Of a stretch of DNA of 64,000 bases, positions 44,871 to 53,272 are shown piece after piece. A model generated the notes under the pieces. The model was not told the DNA's origin. It saw nothing but the letters and a program-made list of their open reading frames with translations, and made no database searches. The stretch covers positions 992,001 through 1,056,000 of the forward strand of contig CAWIEF010000003.1 in the NCBI GenBank assembly GCA_963835135.1. Direction: 5' to 3'. The position numbers were made by a program, and so were the translations under genes. Position 1 is the stretch's first letter. The number at the start of each line of letters is the position of its first letter. This DNA is from JAVVHH01 sp963835135. Lineage in GTDB: Bacteria > Pseudomonadota > Alphaproteobacteria > Acetobacterales > Acetobacteraceae.

Positions 44871-45608
44871 CTATATCATCGCCATCCCGCCGTTGACGTG
44901 CAGCACGGTCCCGGTGATCCAGGCCGCCTCGTCGGATGCCAGGAACACCGCCGCGCCAGCGACGTCCGCCGGCGCGCCCATGCGGCCGAGCGGAATCGCG
45001 CCGATCAGCCGCGCCCGTTGCTCCTCACCCAGCGCGTCCGTCATCGGCGTCTCGATGAAGCCCGGGGCGATCACATTGACGGTGATGCCCCGGCTGCCCA
45101 CCTCCTGGGCCAGCGCCTTGCTCATGCCGACCAGCCCGGCCTTCGCCGCCGCGTAGTTCGCCTGCCCCGGGTTGCCGGTCGCGCCGACGACGCTGCCGAT
45201 GCCGATGATCCGCCCGGCGCGCCGCTTCAGCATGCCGCGCAGCGTCGCCCGCGCCAGCCGGAACGGCGCCGCGAGATCGACGTCCAGCACCGTCGCCCAG
45301 TCTTCGTCCTTCATCCGCATCGCCAACCCGTCCTTGGTTAGCCCGGCATTGTTGACCAGGATCGCCAGCGGGCCAAAGGCCGCCTCGGCCGCGGCGATCA
45401 GCGCGTCGGCCGCCCCCGCCTCGCGCAGATCGGCCGGGCAAACCGCCGCCCCGTCGCCCAACTCGGCCGCCAGCGCCTCGAGCGCGTCGCGCCGCGTGCC
45501 CGAGAGCGCCACCTTCGCCCCCTGCGCATGCAGCGCCCGCGCGATCTGCGCCCCGATCCCCCCCGAGGCCCCGGTGACCAAGGCGGATTTGCCATCCAGC
45601 CGGAACAT
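44871..45608 (-). CDS. fabG: 3-oxoacyl-[acyl-carrier-protein] reductase
   Basis: NADPH-dependent SDR that reduces beta-ketoacyl-ACP; 245 aa. Cofactor motif VTGASGGIGAQ, NNAGLTKDGLAMRMKDEDW, catalytic Ser in GIGSVVGATGNPGQANY, then YAAAKAG, and APGFIETPMTDAL. MFRLDGKSALVTG starts at ATG 45608, overlapping the fabD stop by 4 nt. Followed by 138 nt before acpP, which probably holds the acpP promoter. Confidence 0.97.
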   Translation of the reverse strand: MFRLDGKSALVTGASGGIGAQIARALHAQGAKVALSGTRRDALEALAAELGDGAAVCPADLREAGAADALIAAAEAAFGPLAILVNNAGLTKDGLAMRMKDEDWATVLDVDLAAPFRLARATLRGMLKRRAGRIIGIGSVVGATGNPGQANYAAAKAGLVGMSKALAQEVGSRGITVNVIAPGFIETPMTDALGEEQRARLIGAIPLGRMGAPADVAGAAVFLASDEAAWITGTVLHVNGGMAMI

Positions 45609-46579
45609 CAAATCACCTTCAACAACGCTTCGATCTCCTCCGGCGACCCGGCCGACGCGACCCTCAGGTCCGGATTGATCCGCCTGGCCAGCCCGGACAG
45701 CACCTTGCCCGCCCCCAGTTCGACCACGCTGGTCACCCCGATCTCGACCGCCGCCAGCATGCACTCCCGCCAGCGAACCATGCCGGTCACCTGCTGCACC
45801 AACAATGCGCGGATCGCGCCGGGCTCCATCTCGCGCTCCGCCGTGACGTTGGCGACCAGCGGCACGATCGGCGCCCCCATCGCAGTCTCGCCCAGCACGT
45901 CCTTCATCGTATCCGCCGCCGGCGCCATCAGCGCGCAATGGAACGGCGCTGATACCGGCAGCAGCATCGCCCGGCGGATGCCGCGCTCCTTGGCCAGTGC
46001 GATCGTCCGTTCGACCGCCGCCCTGTGCCCCGAAATGACCACCTGACCGCCGCCGTTGTCGTTGGCGACCTGCACCACCTGCGTCTCTTCGCGCCCATCC
46101 TCGTGGCGCAGCACTGCGGCCGCGGCGCAGATCGGCTCGACGACCGACACCTCCGCCCCCAGCACGGCCGCCATCGCGCCCTCACCCGGAGCCACGGCCC
46201 GTTGCATCGCCTGTCCGCGCTGCTGCAGCAGGCGCGCGGCGTCCCCGAGCGCGAAGGCTCCGGCAGCACAGAGCGCCGTGTATTCACCAAGCGAATGCCC
46301 CATCACCAGCACGGCCTTGTCCGCCAGCGTCCAGCCGCCCTCCCGTTCCAGCACGCGCAACACCGCCACCGACATCGCCATCAGCGCCGGCTGCGCGTTC
46401 TCGGTCAGCATGAGGTCCTCGGGCGGTCCCTCGAACATGATCTTGGACAGGTGCCGCTTCAGCACCTCGTCGACCTCGCCGAACACCTCCCGCGCCGGCG
46501 CGAACGCCTCCGCCAGCGCGCGGCCCATGCCGACGCTCTGGCTCCCCTGGCCAGGAAACAGGAACGCGTGGACGGGCAT
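45608..46579 (-). CDS. fabD: Malonyl-CoA-[acyl-carrier-protein] transacylase
   Basis: Transfers malonyl from CoA to ACP; 323 aa. FPGQGSQSVGMGRALAE at the N-terminus, nucleophile Ser in VMGHSLGEYTAL, and catalytic His in SAPFHCALM; NVTAERE and VVELGAGKVLSGLARR complete the fold. First gene of the fabD-fabG-acpP-fabF-mltG-yicC-gmk series on the minus strand. Confidence 0.96.
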   Translation of the reverse strand: MPVHAFLFPGQGSQSVGMGRALAEAFAPAREVFGEVDEVLKRHLSKIMFEGPPEDLMLTENAQPALMAMSVAVLRVLEREGGWTLADKAVLVMGHSLGEYTALCAAGAFALGDAARLLQQRGQAMQRAVAPGEGAMAAVLGAEVSVVEPICAAAAVLRHEDGREETQVVQVANDNGGGQVVISGHRAAVERTIALAKERGIRRAMLLPVSAPFHCALMAPAADTMKDVLGETAMGAPIVPLVANVTAEREMEPGAIRALLVQQVTGMVRWRECMLAAVEIGVTSVVELGAGKVLSGLARRINPDLRVASAGSPEEIEALLKVI

Positions 46580-46832
46580 GGGCGGAGCTATTCCTCGACA
46601 GCGGCCTCGCAGCGCGACCGTTCTTTGATGGCGGCGGTATTGCGCCGGCTGTGCGATGTGTCAAACCCGAGACACGGCCGGCGCACTCGCCGCCGACCGA
46701 TCACCGTGAGCCCGTGGCGCGTCGACCATAGCCGTTCATGCGCTAGCACCCCTGCCTCGAGCTGCGAGACTTGATGCTGGAAAAGCCGGTGCGATCGGTT
46801 GTAACATATTCGTCATATCGCCGGAGCCTGCC

Positions 46833-47618
46833 ATGTGCCGCTTTCTCGCGTACGAGGGTGAGCCGATCCTCTTGGAAACGCTGGTCACGGCCCCGTGTCA
46901 CAGCCTGATCCATCAATCCATGCACGCGGCCGAGGGTAAGACCGAGACCAACGGCGATGGCTTCGGCGTCGGCTGGTATGGCGAGCGCGACACGCCCGGC
47001 CTGTATCGCGACGTGCGCCCGGCGTGGTCGGACGAAAACCTTCGGAGCATGGCCGCCCAGGTCCGCAGCCGGCTGTTCTTCGCCCATGTCCGGGCCGCGA
47101 CCGGCACGTCGACCAGCCGGGCCAACTGCCACCCCTTCGCCCAGGGCCGCTTCCTGTTCATGCACAACGGCCAGATCGGCGCCTGGCCGCTGCTCCGGCG
47201 CCGGGTCGAGTCGATGATCCCCGACGCGCTGTATGCCGCCCGCACCGGCACGACCGACAGCGAGGCGATCTTCCTCGCTGCTCTCGGCCGCGGCCTCGAT
47301 CACGACCCGGTCGCCGCCATGCAAACCACCTTCGCCGAGATCGCCGCCTTGATGAGCGATGGCGGCGTCACCGACGCACTCCGCTTCACCGCGACCCTGA
47401 CCGATGGTGAGACGCTCTGGGCCTTCCGCTGGTCCACCGACGCCCGGCCGCCATCACTCTATTATAAGCCGATGCCGGGCGGCCTGCTGCTTGTCTCCGA
47501 ACCGATCGACGGAGTCCGCGGCAACTGGCAATCGGTCCCGCATGGCGGCACGCTCGTCTGCCGGCCGGGGCGGGATCTCGAACTGCTCGGCGCGCCGGCG
47601 TGCGTCCGCGCCGCCTGA
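46833..47618 (+). CDS. Class II glutamine amidotransferase (EgtC/YafJ-like)
   Basis: A 261-aa Ntn-hydrolase glutamine amidotransferase. Catalytic Cys2 is at the extreme N-terminus (MCRFLAYEGEP), with QSMHAAEGKTETNGDGFGVGWYGE, FFAHVRAATGTSTSRANCHPFAQGRFLFMHNGQI and TDSEAIFLAALGRG following. EgtC of ergothioneine synthesis and E. coli YafJ share this arrangement; no egtA/B/D genes are nearby, so the plain family name is safer. ATG 46833 is fixed by the need for Cys2. Confidence 0.92.
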   Translation: MCRFLAYEGEPILLETLVTAPCHSLIHQSMHAAEGKTETNGDGFGVGWYGERDTPGLYRDVRPAWSDENLRSMAAQVRSRLFFAHVRAATGTSTSRANCHPFAQGRFLFMHNGQIGAWPLLRRRVESMIPDALYAARTGTTDSEAIFLAALGRGLDHDPVAAMQTTFAEIAALMSDGGVTDALRFTATLTDGETLWAFRWSTDARPPSLYYKPMPGGLLLVSEPIDGVRGNWQSVPHGGTLVCRPGRDLELLGAPACVRAA

Positions 47619-47627
47619 CGGGACCGC

Positions 47628-47655
47628 TTGCTTTTTAGCCAGATCGGCGTATAGG
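47628..47655 (+). promoter_or_regulatory. Putative sigma-70-type promoter for rpsF-rpsR-rplI
   Basis: TTGCTT (-35-like, 47628-47633) and TATAGG (-10-like, 47650-47655) with a 16-nt spacer, 10 nt after the amidotransferase stop and about 78 nt before the rpsF start. It is the best promoter match in the gap. Confidence 0.5.
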
Positions 47656-47659
47656 GCCG

Positions 47660-47725
47660 CCTCCCCTGCCGGGTGGTGGCATCCCTCCCGGCTATGCCCG
47701 TTTTGGGCTGACTCCAGCCAAAGGG
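47660..47725 (+). promoter_or_regulatory. Possible structured leader of the rpsF operon
   Basis: The transcribed leader can form GCCGGG/CCCGGC (47668-47673 with 47687-47692), then GCCC/GGGC around TTTT, then GGCTG/CAGCC ending just before the ribosome binding site. S6:S18 complexes autoregulate this operon through such leaders in several bacteria; a specific match here is unproven. Confidence 0.3.
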
Positions 47726-47732
47726 AATAGAT

Positions 47733-48197
47733 ATGCCGCTTTATGAATGCGTGCTCATCGCACGTAATGATGTCACGCAGCAGCAGGTCGAGGCCGTCGC
47801 CGACGGGATCGGGACCGATCTCGAAGCCGACGGCGGTAACGTCGCCAAGCGCGAATACTGGGGACTGCGCACCCTCGCCTACCGGGTCAAGAAGAACCGG
47901 AAGGGCCACTACATGCTGCTGGGCCTCGACGCCAAGCCCGCCTTCATCACCGAGATGGAGCGCCTGCTTCGCCTCAATGAAGACGTGCTCCGCTTCATGA
48001 CCCTCCGCGTCGATGAGATCGAGGAAGCGCCGAGCGCCATCTTGACCCGCAAATCCGACGACCGCGAGCGCGCCTTCCGTGGACCCAAGCCGGCCGGCCG
48101 GTTCGAGAGCGGCCGCAAGCGCGGCTTCGACGACCGCGAGGAATTCCGCGCCCGCGAACCCGAATTCCGTAACCGCGACGAAATGGTCGAGGAGTAA
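47733..48197 (+). CDS. rpsF: 30S ribosomal protein S6
   Basis: S6 of the small subunit platform; 154 aa. The conserved core starts MPLYECVLIARNDVTQQQVEAV and includes YWGLRTLAYRVKKNRKGHYMLLGLDAKPAFITEMERLLRLNEDVLRFMTLRVDEIE. Beyond residue ~100 there is a charged extension of about 50 residues rich in Arg, Glu and Phe (GRFESGRKRGFDDREEFRAREPEF), longer than in E. coli. Together with S18 it binds 16S rRNA; operon with rpsR (5 nt) and rplI. Confidence 0.97.
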   Translation: MPLYECVLIARNDVTQQQVEAVADGIGTDLEADGGNVAKREYWGLRTLAYRVKKNRKGHYMLLGLDAKPAFITEMERLLRLNEDVLRFMTLRVDEIEEAPSAILTRKSDDRERAFRGPKPAGRFESGRKRGFDDREEFRAREPEFRNRDEMVEE

Positions 48198-48202
48198 GCC
48201 CG

Positions 48203-48517
48203 ATGTCCGATCGACCCATGAATGACCGAGCCGGTGGCGGCGACCGCGGTGGCGAGCGTGGCGGCGAGCGTGGGGGGGACCGCGATGGCGGCGCCCGCCG
48301 TCCGTTCTATCGCCGCCGCAAGAGCTGCCCGTTCAGCGGCCCGAACGCGCCCAAGATCGACTACAAGGACGTCCGTCTGCTGTCCCGCTTCCTGAGCGAG
48401 CGAGGCAAGATCGTCCCCAGCCGGATCACGGCCGTCTCCGCCAAGAAGCAGCGCGAACTCGCCAACGCCATCAAGCGCGCGCGTTTCCTGGCCCTGCTCC
48501 CCTACGTCGTCGCCTGA
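48203..48517 (+). CDS. rpsR: 30S ribosomal protein S18
   Basis: S18, partner of S6; 104 aa. Core RRPFYRRRKSCPFSGPNAPKIDYKDVRLLSRFLSERGKIVPSRITAVSAKKQRELANAIKRARFLALLPY. The N-terminal ~30 residues form a Gly/Arg/Asp-rich extension with RGGERGGERGGDRDGG repeats not found in E. coli S18. 5 nt after rpsF, 9 nt before rplI. Confidence 0.97.
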   Translation: MSDRPMNDRAGGGDRGGERGGERGGDRDGGARRPFYRRRKSCPFSGPNAPKIDYKDVRLLSRFLSERGKIVPSRITAVSAKKQRELANAIKRARFLALLPYVVA

Positions 48518-48526
48518 GGAGGGATC

Positions 48527-49102
48527 ATGGCCGTCGTTGAACTGATCCTGCTGCAGCGGATCGAGAAACTCGGGCAGATGGGCGACGTCGTACGCGTCAA
48601 GCCCGGCTACGCCCGCAACTTCCTGCTGCCGCAAAAGAAGGCGCTCCGCGCCAACAAGGCCAACCTGGCCGACTTCGAGACGCAGCGTGCGCAGCTCGAG
48701 GCGACCAACATCCGCAAGCGCGAGGAGGCCGAACGCCTGCTCGAGCGCATGGAAGGCCTCAAGGTCGTCATCATCCGCCAGGCCGGCGAAAGCGGCAGCC
48801 TCTACGGCTCCGTTTCTGGCCGCGACATCGCCGATGCCTGCACCGCTGCCGGGCTGACGACGAACCGCAACCAGATCGTGCTGGAGAACCCGATCAAGAC
48901 GCTGGGGCTGACGCCGGTGCGCCTGATCCTTCACCCGGAAGTCAGCCTCACCGTCACCGTCAACGTGGCCCGCAGCGTCGAAGAGGCGGAGAAGCAGGCC
49001 CGCGGCGAGCAGGTCGGCCTGGCCGGCGAGGATGAGGTCGAACAAGAGGACGACTTCGAGTTCGGTGCGGCGCTGGCCGAAGCTGGCGGCGACCGGGCCT
49101 AA
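48527..49102 (+). CDS. rplI: 50S ribosomal protein L9
   Basis: L9, a 23S-rRNA-binding dumbbell protein; 191 aa. N-terminal domain VELILLQRIEKLGQMGDVVRVKPGYARNFLLPQKKALRANK is the L9 signature; the long central helix and C-terminal RNA-binding domain (GSLYGSVSGRDIADAC...HPEVSLTVTVNV) follow. The C-terminal ~40 residues are an acidic extension common in alphaproteobacterial L9. Good ribosome binding site GAGGGA. Confidence 0.97.
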   Translation: MAVVELILLQRIEKLGQMGDVVRVKPGYARNFLLPQKKALRANKANLADFETQRAQLEATNIRKREEAERLLERMEGLKVVIIRQAGESGSLYGSVSGRDIADACTAAGLTTNRNQIVLENPIKTLGLTPVRLILHPEVSLTVTVNVARSVEEAEKQARGEQVGLAGEDEVEQEDDFEFGAALAEAGGDRA

Positions 49103-49113
49103 GGTCCAGCCGC

Positions 49114-50367
49114 TTGCTCGATGCAGCGTCTGAGTTCCAGACGCTGTCCCGCCCGCGGCCAGCAGATCGGCTGGTCAGACGGATCGTCGAGGTGATGCTG
49201 GGCCAGCACATGGCCCACGGCACCTTGACCCTCCGCTTTCCCGATGGCTCCGAACGGATCATCGTCCGCAGCCCGCAGCCGACCCTCCGCGTGGAGCTGA
49301 GAAGCTGGCGCTGGGCCCGCCGGATGATCGCCAACCCGGGCCTGGCCTTCGGCGAGGCGTTCGTCGACGGCGGCTTCGTCATGCTCGAAGGCAGTATTTT
49401 CGAGTTCATGGACAGCCTGTTCGCCGTCGACCCGCGCCGCCGCGGCCCGGTGCTGACGCTGCGCGACGGCATCGCCTGGCTCGGACGCCGCATCCAGCAG
49501 TTCAACCCGGCACCCATCGCCAAGCGCAACGTCGCCCATCACTACGACCTGAACGGCGAGTTCTATCGGCTCCTTCTCGACGAAGACCGGCAATATTCCT
49601 GCGCCTATTTCCGATCCGGCATCGAGTCGATCGACGAGGCCCAACGCGCCAAGACCCGGCACATCGCCACCAAACTCCTGCTCCACCGGCCCGGCCTGCG
49701 CGTGCTCGACATCGGCTGCGGCTGGGGCGGCACCGCGATCACCCTCGCCCGCGACTACGGCGCCGACGTCACCGGCATCACGCTGTCGGCCGAGCAGTTG
49801 GGTGTGGCCCGGCAGCGCGCGGCGGATGCCGGGTTGAGCGACCGGGTCCGCTTCGAGTTGCTCGATTACCGCGCGCTGACCGGTCAGTTCGACCGCATCC
49901 TCTCGGTCGGCATGTTCGAGCATGTCGGCATCAATCACTACCGCAGCTTCTTCGCGACCGTCCGAAACTGTCTGGCCTCGGATGGCGTTGCACTCATCCA
50001 TGCCATCGGCCGCAGCCACGGCCCGCGGACCACGAACGCCTGGCTCAGCAAGTATATCTTTCCCGGTGGCTACTCGCCCGCACTCAGCGAGGTGATGCCG
50101 TCGCTCGAACGATCCGGCCTGATCGCCACCGACATCGAGATCCTCCGGCTGCACTACGCCAAGACCCTGTCCCGTTGGCGCGACAACCTCGACCACCACC
50201 GCGACGCCATCCGCGCCCTCTATGACGAGCGCTTCCTGCGCATGATGGAGTTCTACCTCGCAGGGGCCGAACTGGCCTTCACCCGCACCGGCCACATGGT
50301 CTGGCAACTCCAACTCGCCCGCCACCAAACCGCCGTCCCGCTCACCCGCGACTATATGGCGGCGTAG
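49114..50367 (+). CDS. Cyclopropane-fatty-acyl-phospholipid synthase family protein
   Basis: A 417-aa CFA-synthase-family SAM enzyme, likely modifying unsaturated acyl chains of membrane phospholipids. SAM motif I VLDIGCGWGGTAITLARDYGADVTGITLS; YSCAYFRSG (the CAYF phospholipid-pocket motif), KTRHIATKL, SVGMFEHVG and the C-terminal YDERFLRMMEFYLAGAELAF. The TTG start at 49114 has AAGGT 8 nt upstream; the N-terminal domain requires this length. 11 nt after rplI, so perhaps co-transcribed. Confidence 0.92.
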   Translation: MLDAASEFQTLSRPRPADRLVRRIVEVMLGQHMAHGTLTLRFPDGSERIIVRSPQPTLRVELRSWRWARRMIANPGLAFGEAFVDGGFVMLEGSIFEFMDSLFAVDPRRRGPVLTLRDGIAWLGRRIQQFNPAPIAKRNVAHHYDLNGEFYRLLLDEDRQYSCAYFRSGIESIDEAQRAKTRHIATKLLLHRPGLRVLDIGCGWGGTAITLARDYGADVTGITLSAEQLGVARQRAADAGLSDRVRFELLDYRALTGQFDRILSVGMFEHVGINHYRSFFATVRNCLASDGVALIHAIGRSHGPRTTNAWLSKYIFPGGYSPALSEVMPSLERSGLIATDIEILRLHYAKTLSRWRDNLDHHRDAIRALYDERFLRMMEFYLAGAELAFTRTGHMVWQLQLARHQTAVPLTRDYMAA

Positions 50368-50473
50368 GTCCCAACATCGTCATCGCGAGCCGCCCACGTG
50401 ACAAGATCCGACGTGACGCCCGCGTAAAGCGTGCCACTTCTCCCACGCGGCATGACGTAAGCCGCCGGCCGCC

Positions 50474-51397
50474 TCACCCCAGCAGCGACCGGCACGCCGC
50501 CTCGACGGCGTCGACGGTCAGCGCGTCCATGCTTGCATGCTCCGCCTCGGCCCATGTCGCTCGCACCCCCGCCGGGGCCATCTCGGCCGCCCGGTCGCGC
50601 GTGGTGCCGCAGAGGCCGACCGTCGGCGTGCCCGTTGCGGCCGCCAGATGCATCAGACCGCTGTCGTTACCGACATACAGCGCACAGCGCTCGATGACGG
50701 CGGCGACCTCCGGGATGCTAAGCGCGCCGCGCAGATCGATCGCGCCGGGCAGGCAGGCGAGCGCGGGCGCCGCCATGTCGCGCTCCGCGGCGCCGGGCCC
50801 GGCGAACACCGCCGGCACCGCGCCCGGCAGCGCCCCCGTCGAGAGCCGCTCGAACAGCGCGCCGAACCGCTCGGCCGCCCAGACTTTCGGCGCCCAATTC
50901 GCGGTCACGCCGAAACCGATCACCGGCCGATCAGGCGGGAGCAGCGCCCGGGCCCGCTCGCGGTCCGCCGGAGCCGTCCAAGCCACCGGCAGCGGCGCCG
51001 GGTCGATCCCGAGCATCGCCGCGTGCTGCTCGAACATCCGGCCCGGCCGCTTGCGCCGCACGACCCGGCGCTTGGCCGGCACCAGATACGCCAGCGCCGA
51101 CCCCCGCACGTCGATCACCAGATCCCACCAGGTGAACGCCACGGCCCGCCACAATTTCGGCCAGTGCAGATCGTTTCGATGCTTATCGAAGACGATGATC
51201 CGCTCCAGCCGCGGCATGCGGCTATAGACGCCGGCTGCGGCTGGGCCGCAGGCGATGGTGAAACGAGCGGACGGATGGGTCTGGATGAGGTGGTCGAGGA
51301 TGCCGCAGGTGATGACGGCGTCGCCAAGACGGTTGGCCGAGACGAGGAGGATGCGCACGTGGTCGCCGTGCCACAGGGCGGGAGGCACGGCAATCAT
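50474..51397 (-). CDS. Glycosyltransferase family 9 (heptosyltransferase-like)
   Basis: A 307-aa GT9 protein that probably transfers a sugar in LPS core assembly. N-terminal RILLVSANRLGDAVITCGILDHLIQTHPSARFTIACGP is the WaaF/WaaQ-type signature; the donor-site region has PVIGFGVTANWAPKVWAAERFGALFERL and GAIDLRGALSIPEVAAVIERCALYVGNDSGLMHLAAATGTPTVGL. The start may be ATG 51397 (AGAGGGGGG just before) or GTG 51358, which begins exactly at the conserved VRILLV; I list the ATG. Divergent from dnaB. Confidence 0.9.
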   Translation of the reverse strand: MIAVPPALWHGDHVRILLVSANRLGDAVITCGILDHLIQTHPSARFTIACGPAAAGVYSRMPRLERIIVFDKHRNDLHWPKLWRAVAFTWWDLVIDVRGSALAYLVPAKRRVVRRKRPGRMFEQHAAMLGIDPAPLPVAWTAPADRERARALLPPDRPVIGFGVTANWAPKVWAAERFGALFERLSTGALPGAVPAVFAGPGAAERDMAAPALACLPGAIDLRGALSIPEVAAVIERCALYVGNDSGLMHLAAATGTPTVGLCGTTRDRAAEMAPAGVRATWAEAEHASMDALTVDAVEAACRSLLG

Positions 51398-51405
51398 CCC
51401 CCCTC

Positions 51406-51414
51406 TTATCCACA
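51406..51414 (+). promoter_or_regulatory. Perfect DnaA box upstream of dnaB
   Basis: TTATCCACA, an exact match to the DnaA-box consensus TTATNCACA, lies in the 86-nt gap between the divergent glycosyltransferase and dnaB starts, 70 nt before dnaB. Only a single box was seen, so this is more likely a promoter-control site than an origin. Confidence 0.6.
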
Positions 51415-51483
51415 GATCATCCCCATGTACCACACCAATCCGAAGGCCCGCTCTGGACGGCGATCTTGTATGGTGCGCCGAGC

Positions 51484-52974
51484 ATGAATGCATTCGATTC
51501 GCCGCTGCCTGGGCTGTCGCAGCGCCAACCGCCGTCCAACGACCGCGCAGAGATGGCGCTGCTCGGCGCTCTGCTGGCCAACAACAAGGCCTACGAGCGG
51601 GTTAGCGAATTCCTATCCCCGGACCACTTCGTCGACCCGGTCCACGGGCGGATTTACCAGTCCATCTCGCGCCGGGTCGAGGCCGGGCAGTTGGCCGACG
51701 CCATCACGCTGAAGGCCGAGTTTGAGCACTCCGGCGCGCTCGACGAGGTGGGCGGCACCGCCTACCTGGCGCAATTGCTGACCGCCATGGTCGGCATCAT
51801 CAACGCCGGCGAATACGGCCGCGCCATCCACGACGCCTGGATCCGCCGCCAGCTGATCGAGATCGGCGAGGTCGTCGTCAACAACGCGTTTGGCGCGCCC
51901 GGAGAGCTCGACGGCAAAGCGCAGATCGAGCTGGCCGAAAGCGAGCTGTTCCGGCTGGCCAAGGATGGCGGCAGCCCGAGCGGCTTCGTGACGTTCGAGT
52001 CGGCACTGACCGAGGCGATCCGGGCCGCAGAGCGAGCCTTCAAGCAAGCAGGCCACGTCAGCGGTCTGACGACCGGGCTGCGTGACCTGGACAAGAAGAC
52101 CGGCGGGATGCACCCGTCCGACCTGGTGATCATCGCCGGCCGGCCCGGCATGGGCAAGTCGGCGCTGGCCACCAAGATCGCCTTTGGCGCTGCCCGCGCG
52201 CTGCAGCGGGACGCGCAGGAGAAAGGCCCGGACCTGGTCGCCAAGGGCAGCGTCGCGATCTTCTCGCTGGAAATGAGCGCCGAACAATTGGCAACGCGGC
52301 TGCTGGCCGAGGAGTCCAGGGTGTCGGGCGACCGCATCCGGCGCGGCGAGATCGGCCAAAAGGATTTCGACCGCTTCATCCAGGTCAGCCGCGAGATCGC
52401 CAGCCTACCGCTGCATATCGACGACACGCCCGCGTTGTCGCTCTCGGCCATGCGCACGCGGTGCCGCAGGCTCCAACGCACGCAGGGGCTGAACCTGGTC
52501 ATCGTCGACTATCTGCAACTCATGCGCCCCAGCATCGGCACGAAGCAGGAAAACCGGGTGCAGGAGGTGAGCCAGATCACCCAGGGGCTGAAGGCGCTTG
52601 CCAAGGAGATGGGGATTCCGGTGATCGCGCTGTCCCAGCTCTCGCGCGCCGTCGAAAGCCGTGAGGACAAACGCCCGCAGCTCGCCGATCTGCGCGAGAG
52701 CGGCTCCATCGAGCAGGACGCCGACATGGTGATGTTCATCTACCGCGACGAATACTACCTGCAGCAGCGCGCGCCGAAGCAGATGGCCTTCAAGACCGAG
52801 AACGAGTTCCAGGATGCGCTGGACAAGTGGCAGCGCGACATGGAGACGGTGCACAACCGCGCCGAACTCCTGATCGAAAAACAGCGCCACGGCCCCACCG
52901 GCAAGATCGACCTGCTGTTCGAGGGCGAATTCACCCGCTACGCCGATCTCGACCTGCATCACGACCCGGGCTAG
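51484..52974 (+). CDS. dnaB: Replicative DNA helicase DnaB
   Basis: Hexameric replication-fork helicase; 496 aa. N-terminal primase-interaction domain from MALLGALLANNKAYERVSEFL; RecA-like motor with Walker A GRPGMGKSAL (219-228), FSLEMSAEQLATRLLA, then VIVDYLQLM (Walker B), ALSQLSRAVESREDKRPQLADLRESGSIEQDADMVMFIYRDEYY and the C-terminal IEKQRHGPTGKIDLLFEGEFTRYADL. The ATG at 51484 is used; an upstream in-frame TTG at 51466 adds six residues only. A DnaA box precedes it. Confidence 0.97.
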   Translation: MNAFDSPLPGLSQRQPPSNDRAEMALLGALLANNKAYERVSEFLSPDHFVDPVHGRIYQSISRRVEAGQLADAITLKAEFEHSGALDEVGGTAYLAQLLTAMVGIINAGEYGRAIHDAWIRRQLIEIGEVVVNNAFGAPGELDGKAQIELAESELFRLAKDGGSPSGFVTFESALTEAIRAAERAFKQAGHVSGLTTGLRDLDKKTGGMHPSDLVIIAGRPGMGKSALATKIAFGAARALQRDAQEKGPDLVAKGSVAIFSLEMSAEQLATRLLAEESRVSGDRIRRGEIGQKDFDRFIQVSREIASLPLHIDDTPALSLSAMRTRCRRLQRTQGLNLVIVDYLQLMRPSIGTKQENRVQEVSQITQGLKALAKEMGIPVIALSQLSRAVESREDKRPQLADLRESGSIEQDADMVMFIYRDEYYLQQRAPKQMAFKTENEFQDALDKWQRDMETVHNRAELLIEKQRHGPTGKIDLLFEGEFTRYADLDLHHDPG

Positions 52975-53053
52975 CGCATCCTAGCCTAGCGACGAGCGCG
53001 CACGAAACCACCCGTCGCTGACCGGGGTGGGCCGGTTACGCTACATGTGACAC

Positions 53054-53272
53054 ATGGTTTCGAACACGACAGCGCAGCGCGTTCAGCGGCGGCGCGACAA
53101 GCTCCGCGCAGCCGGGTTCCGGCCGATCCAGATTTGGGTTCCCGATACGAGGGCGGCAGGGTTTGCTGAGGAATGCGCTCGACAAGCTCGGCTCGTCCGG
53201 GCGCAAGAGGCGGCCGATTCGGATGGTGACGCGTGGGCGGTCGTCTCTGACACGAACGGTTGGTCGGCTTGA
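53054..53272 (+). CDS. MazE-type antitoxin (DUF3018-like)
   Basis: A 72-aa antitoxin. QRVQRRRDKLRAAGFRPIQIWVPDTRAAGFAEECARQARLV is the antitoxin MazE/DUF3018 N-terminal pattern (RxKxRxxGxRPxQxWVPDTR), which binds its operator; the C-terminal DSDGDAWAVVSDTNGWSA would bind the toxin. Its stop overlaps the toxin TTG start by one codon shift, the standard antitoxin-first operon. Confidence 0.9.
   Translation: MVSNTTAQRVQRRRDKLRAAGFRPIQIWVPDTRAAGFAEECARQARLVRAQEAADSDGDAWAVVSDTNGWSA

Noticed and set aside
46580..46832. Possible RNA gene in the largest intergenic gap
   Set aside because: No tRNA cloverleaf, conserved ncRNA motif or strong hairpin was visible; it most likely holds promoters for fabD (minus) and the amidotransferase (plus).
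51406..51414. Chromosome origin at the DnaA box
   Set aside because: Only one box, no AT-rich unwinding region, and no dnaA, dnaN or hemE/parAB neighbours.
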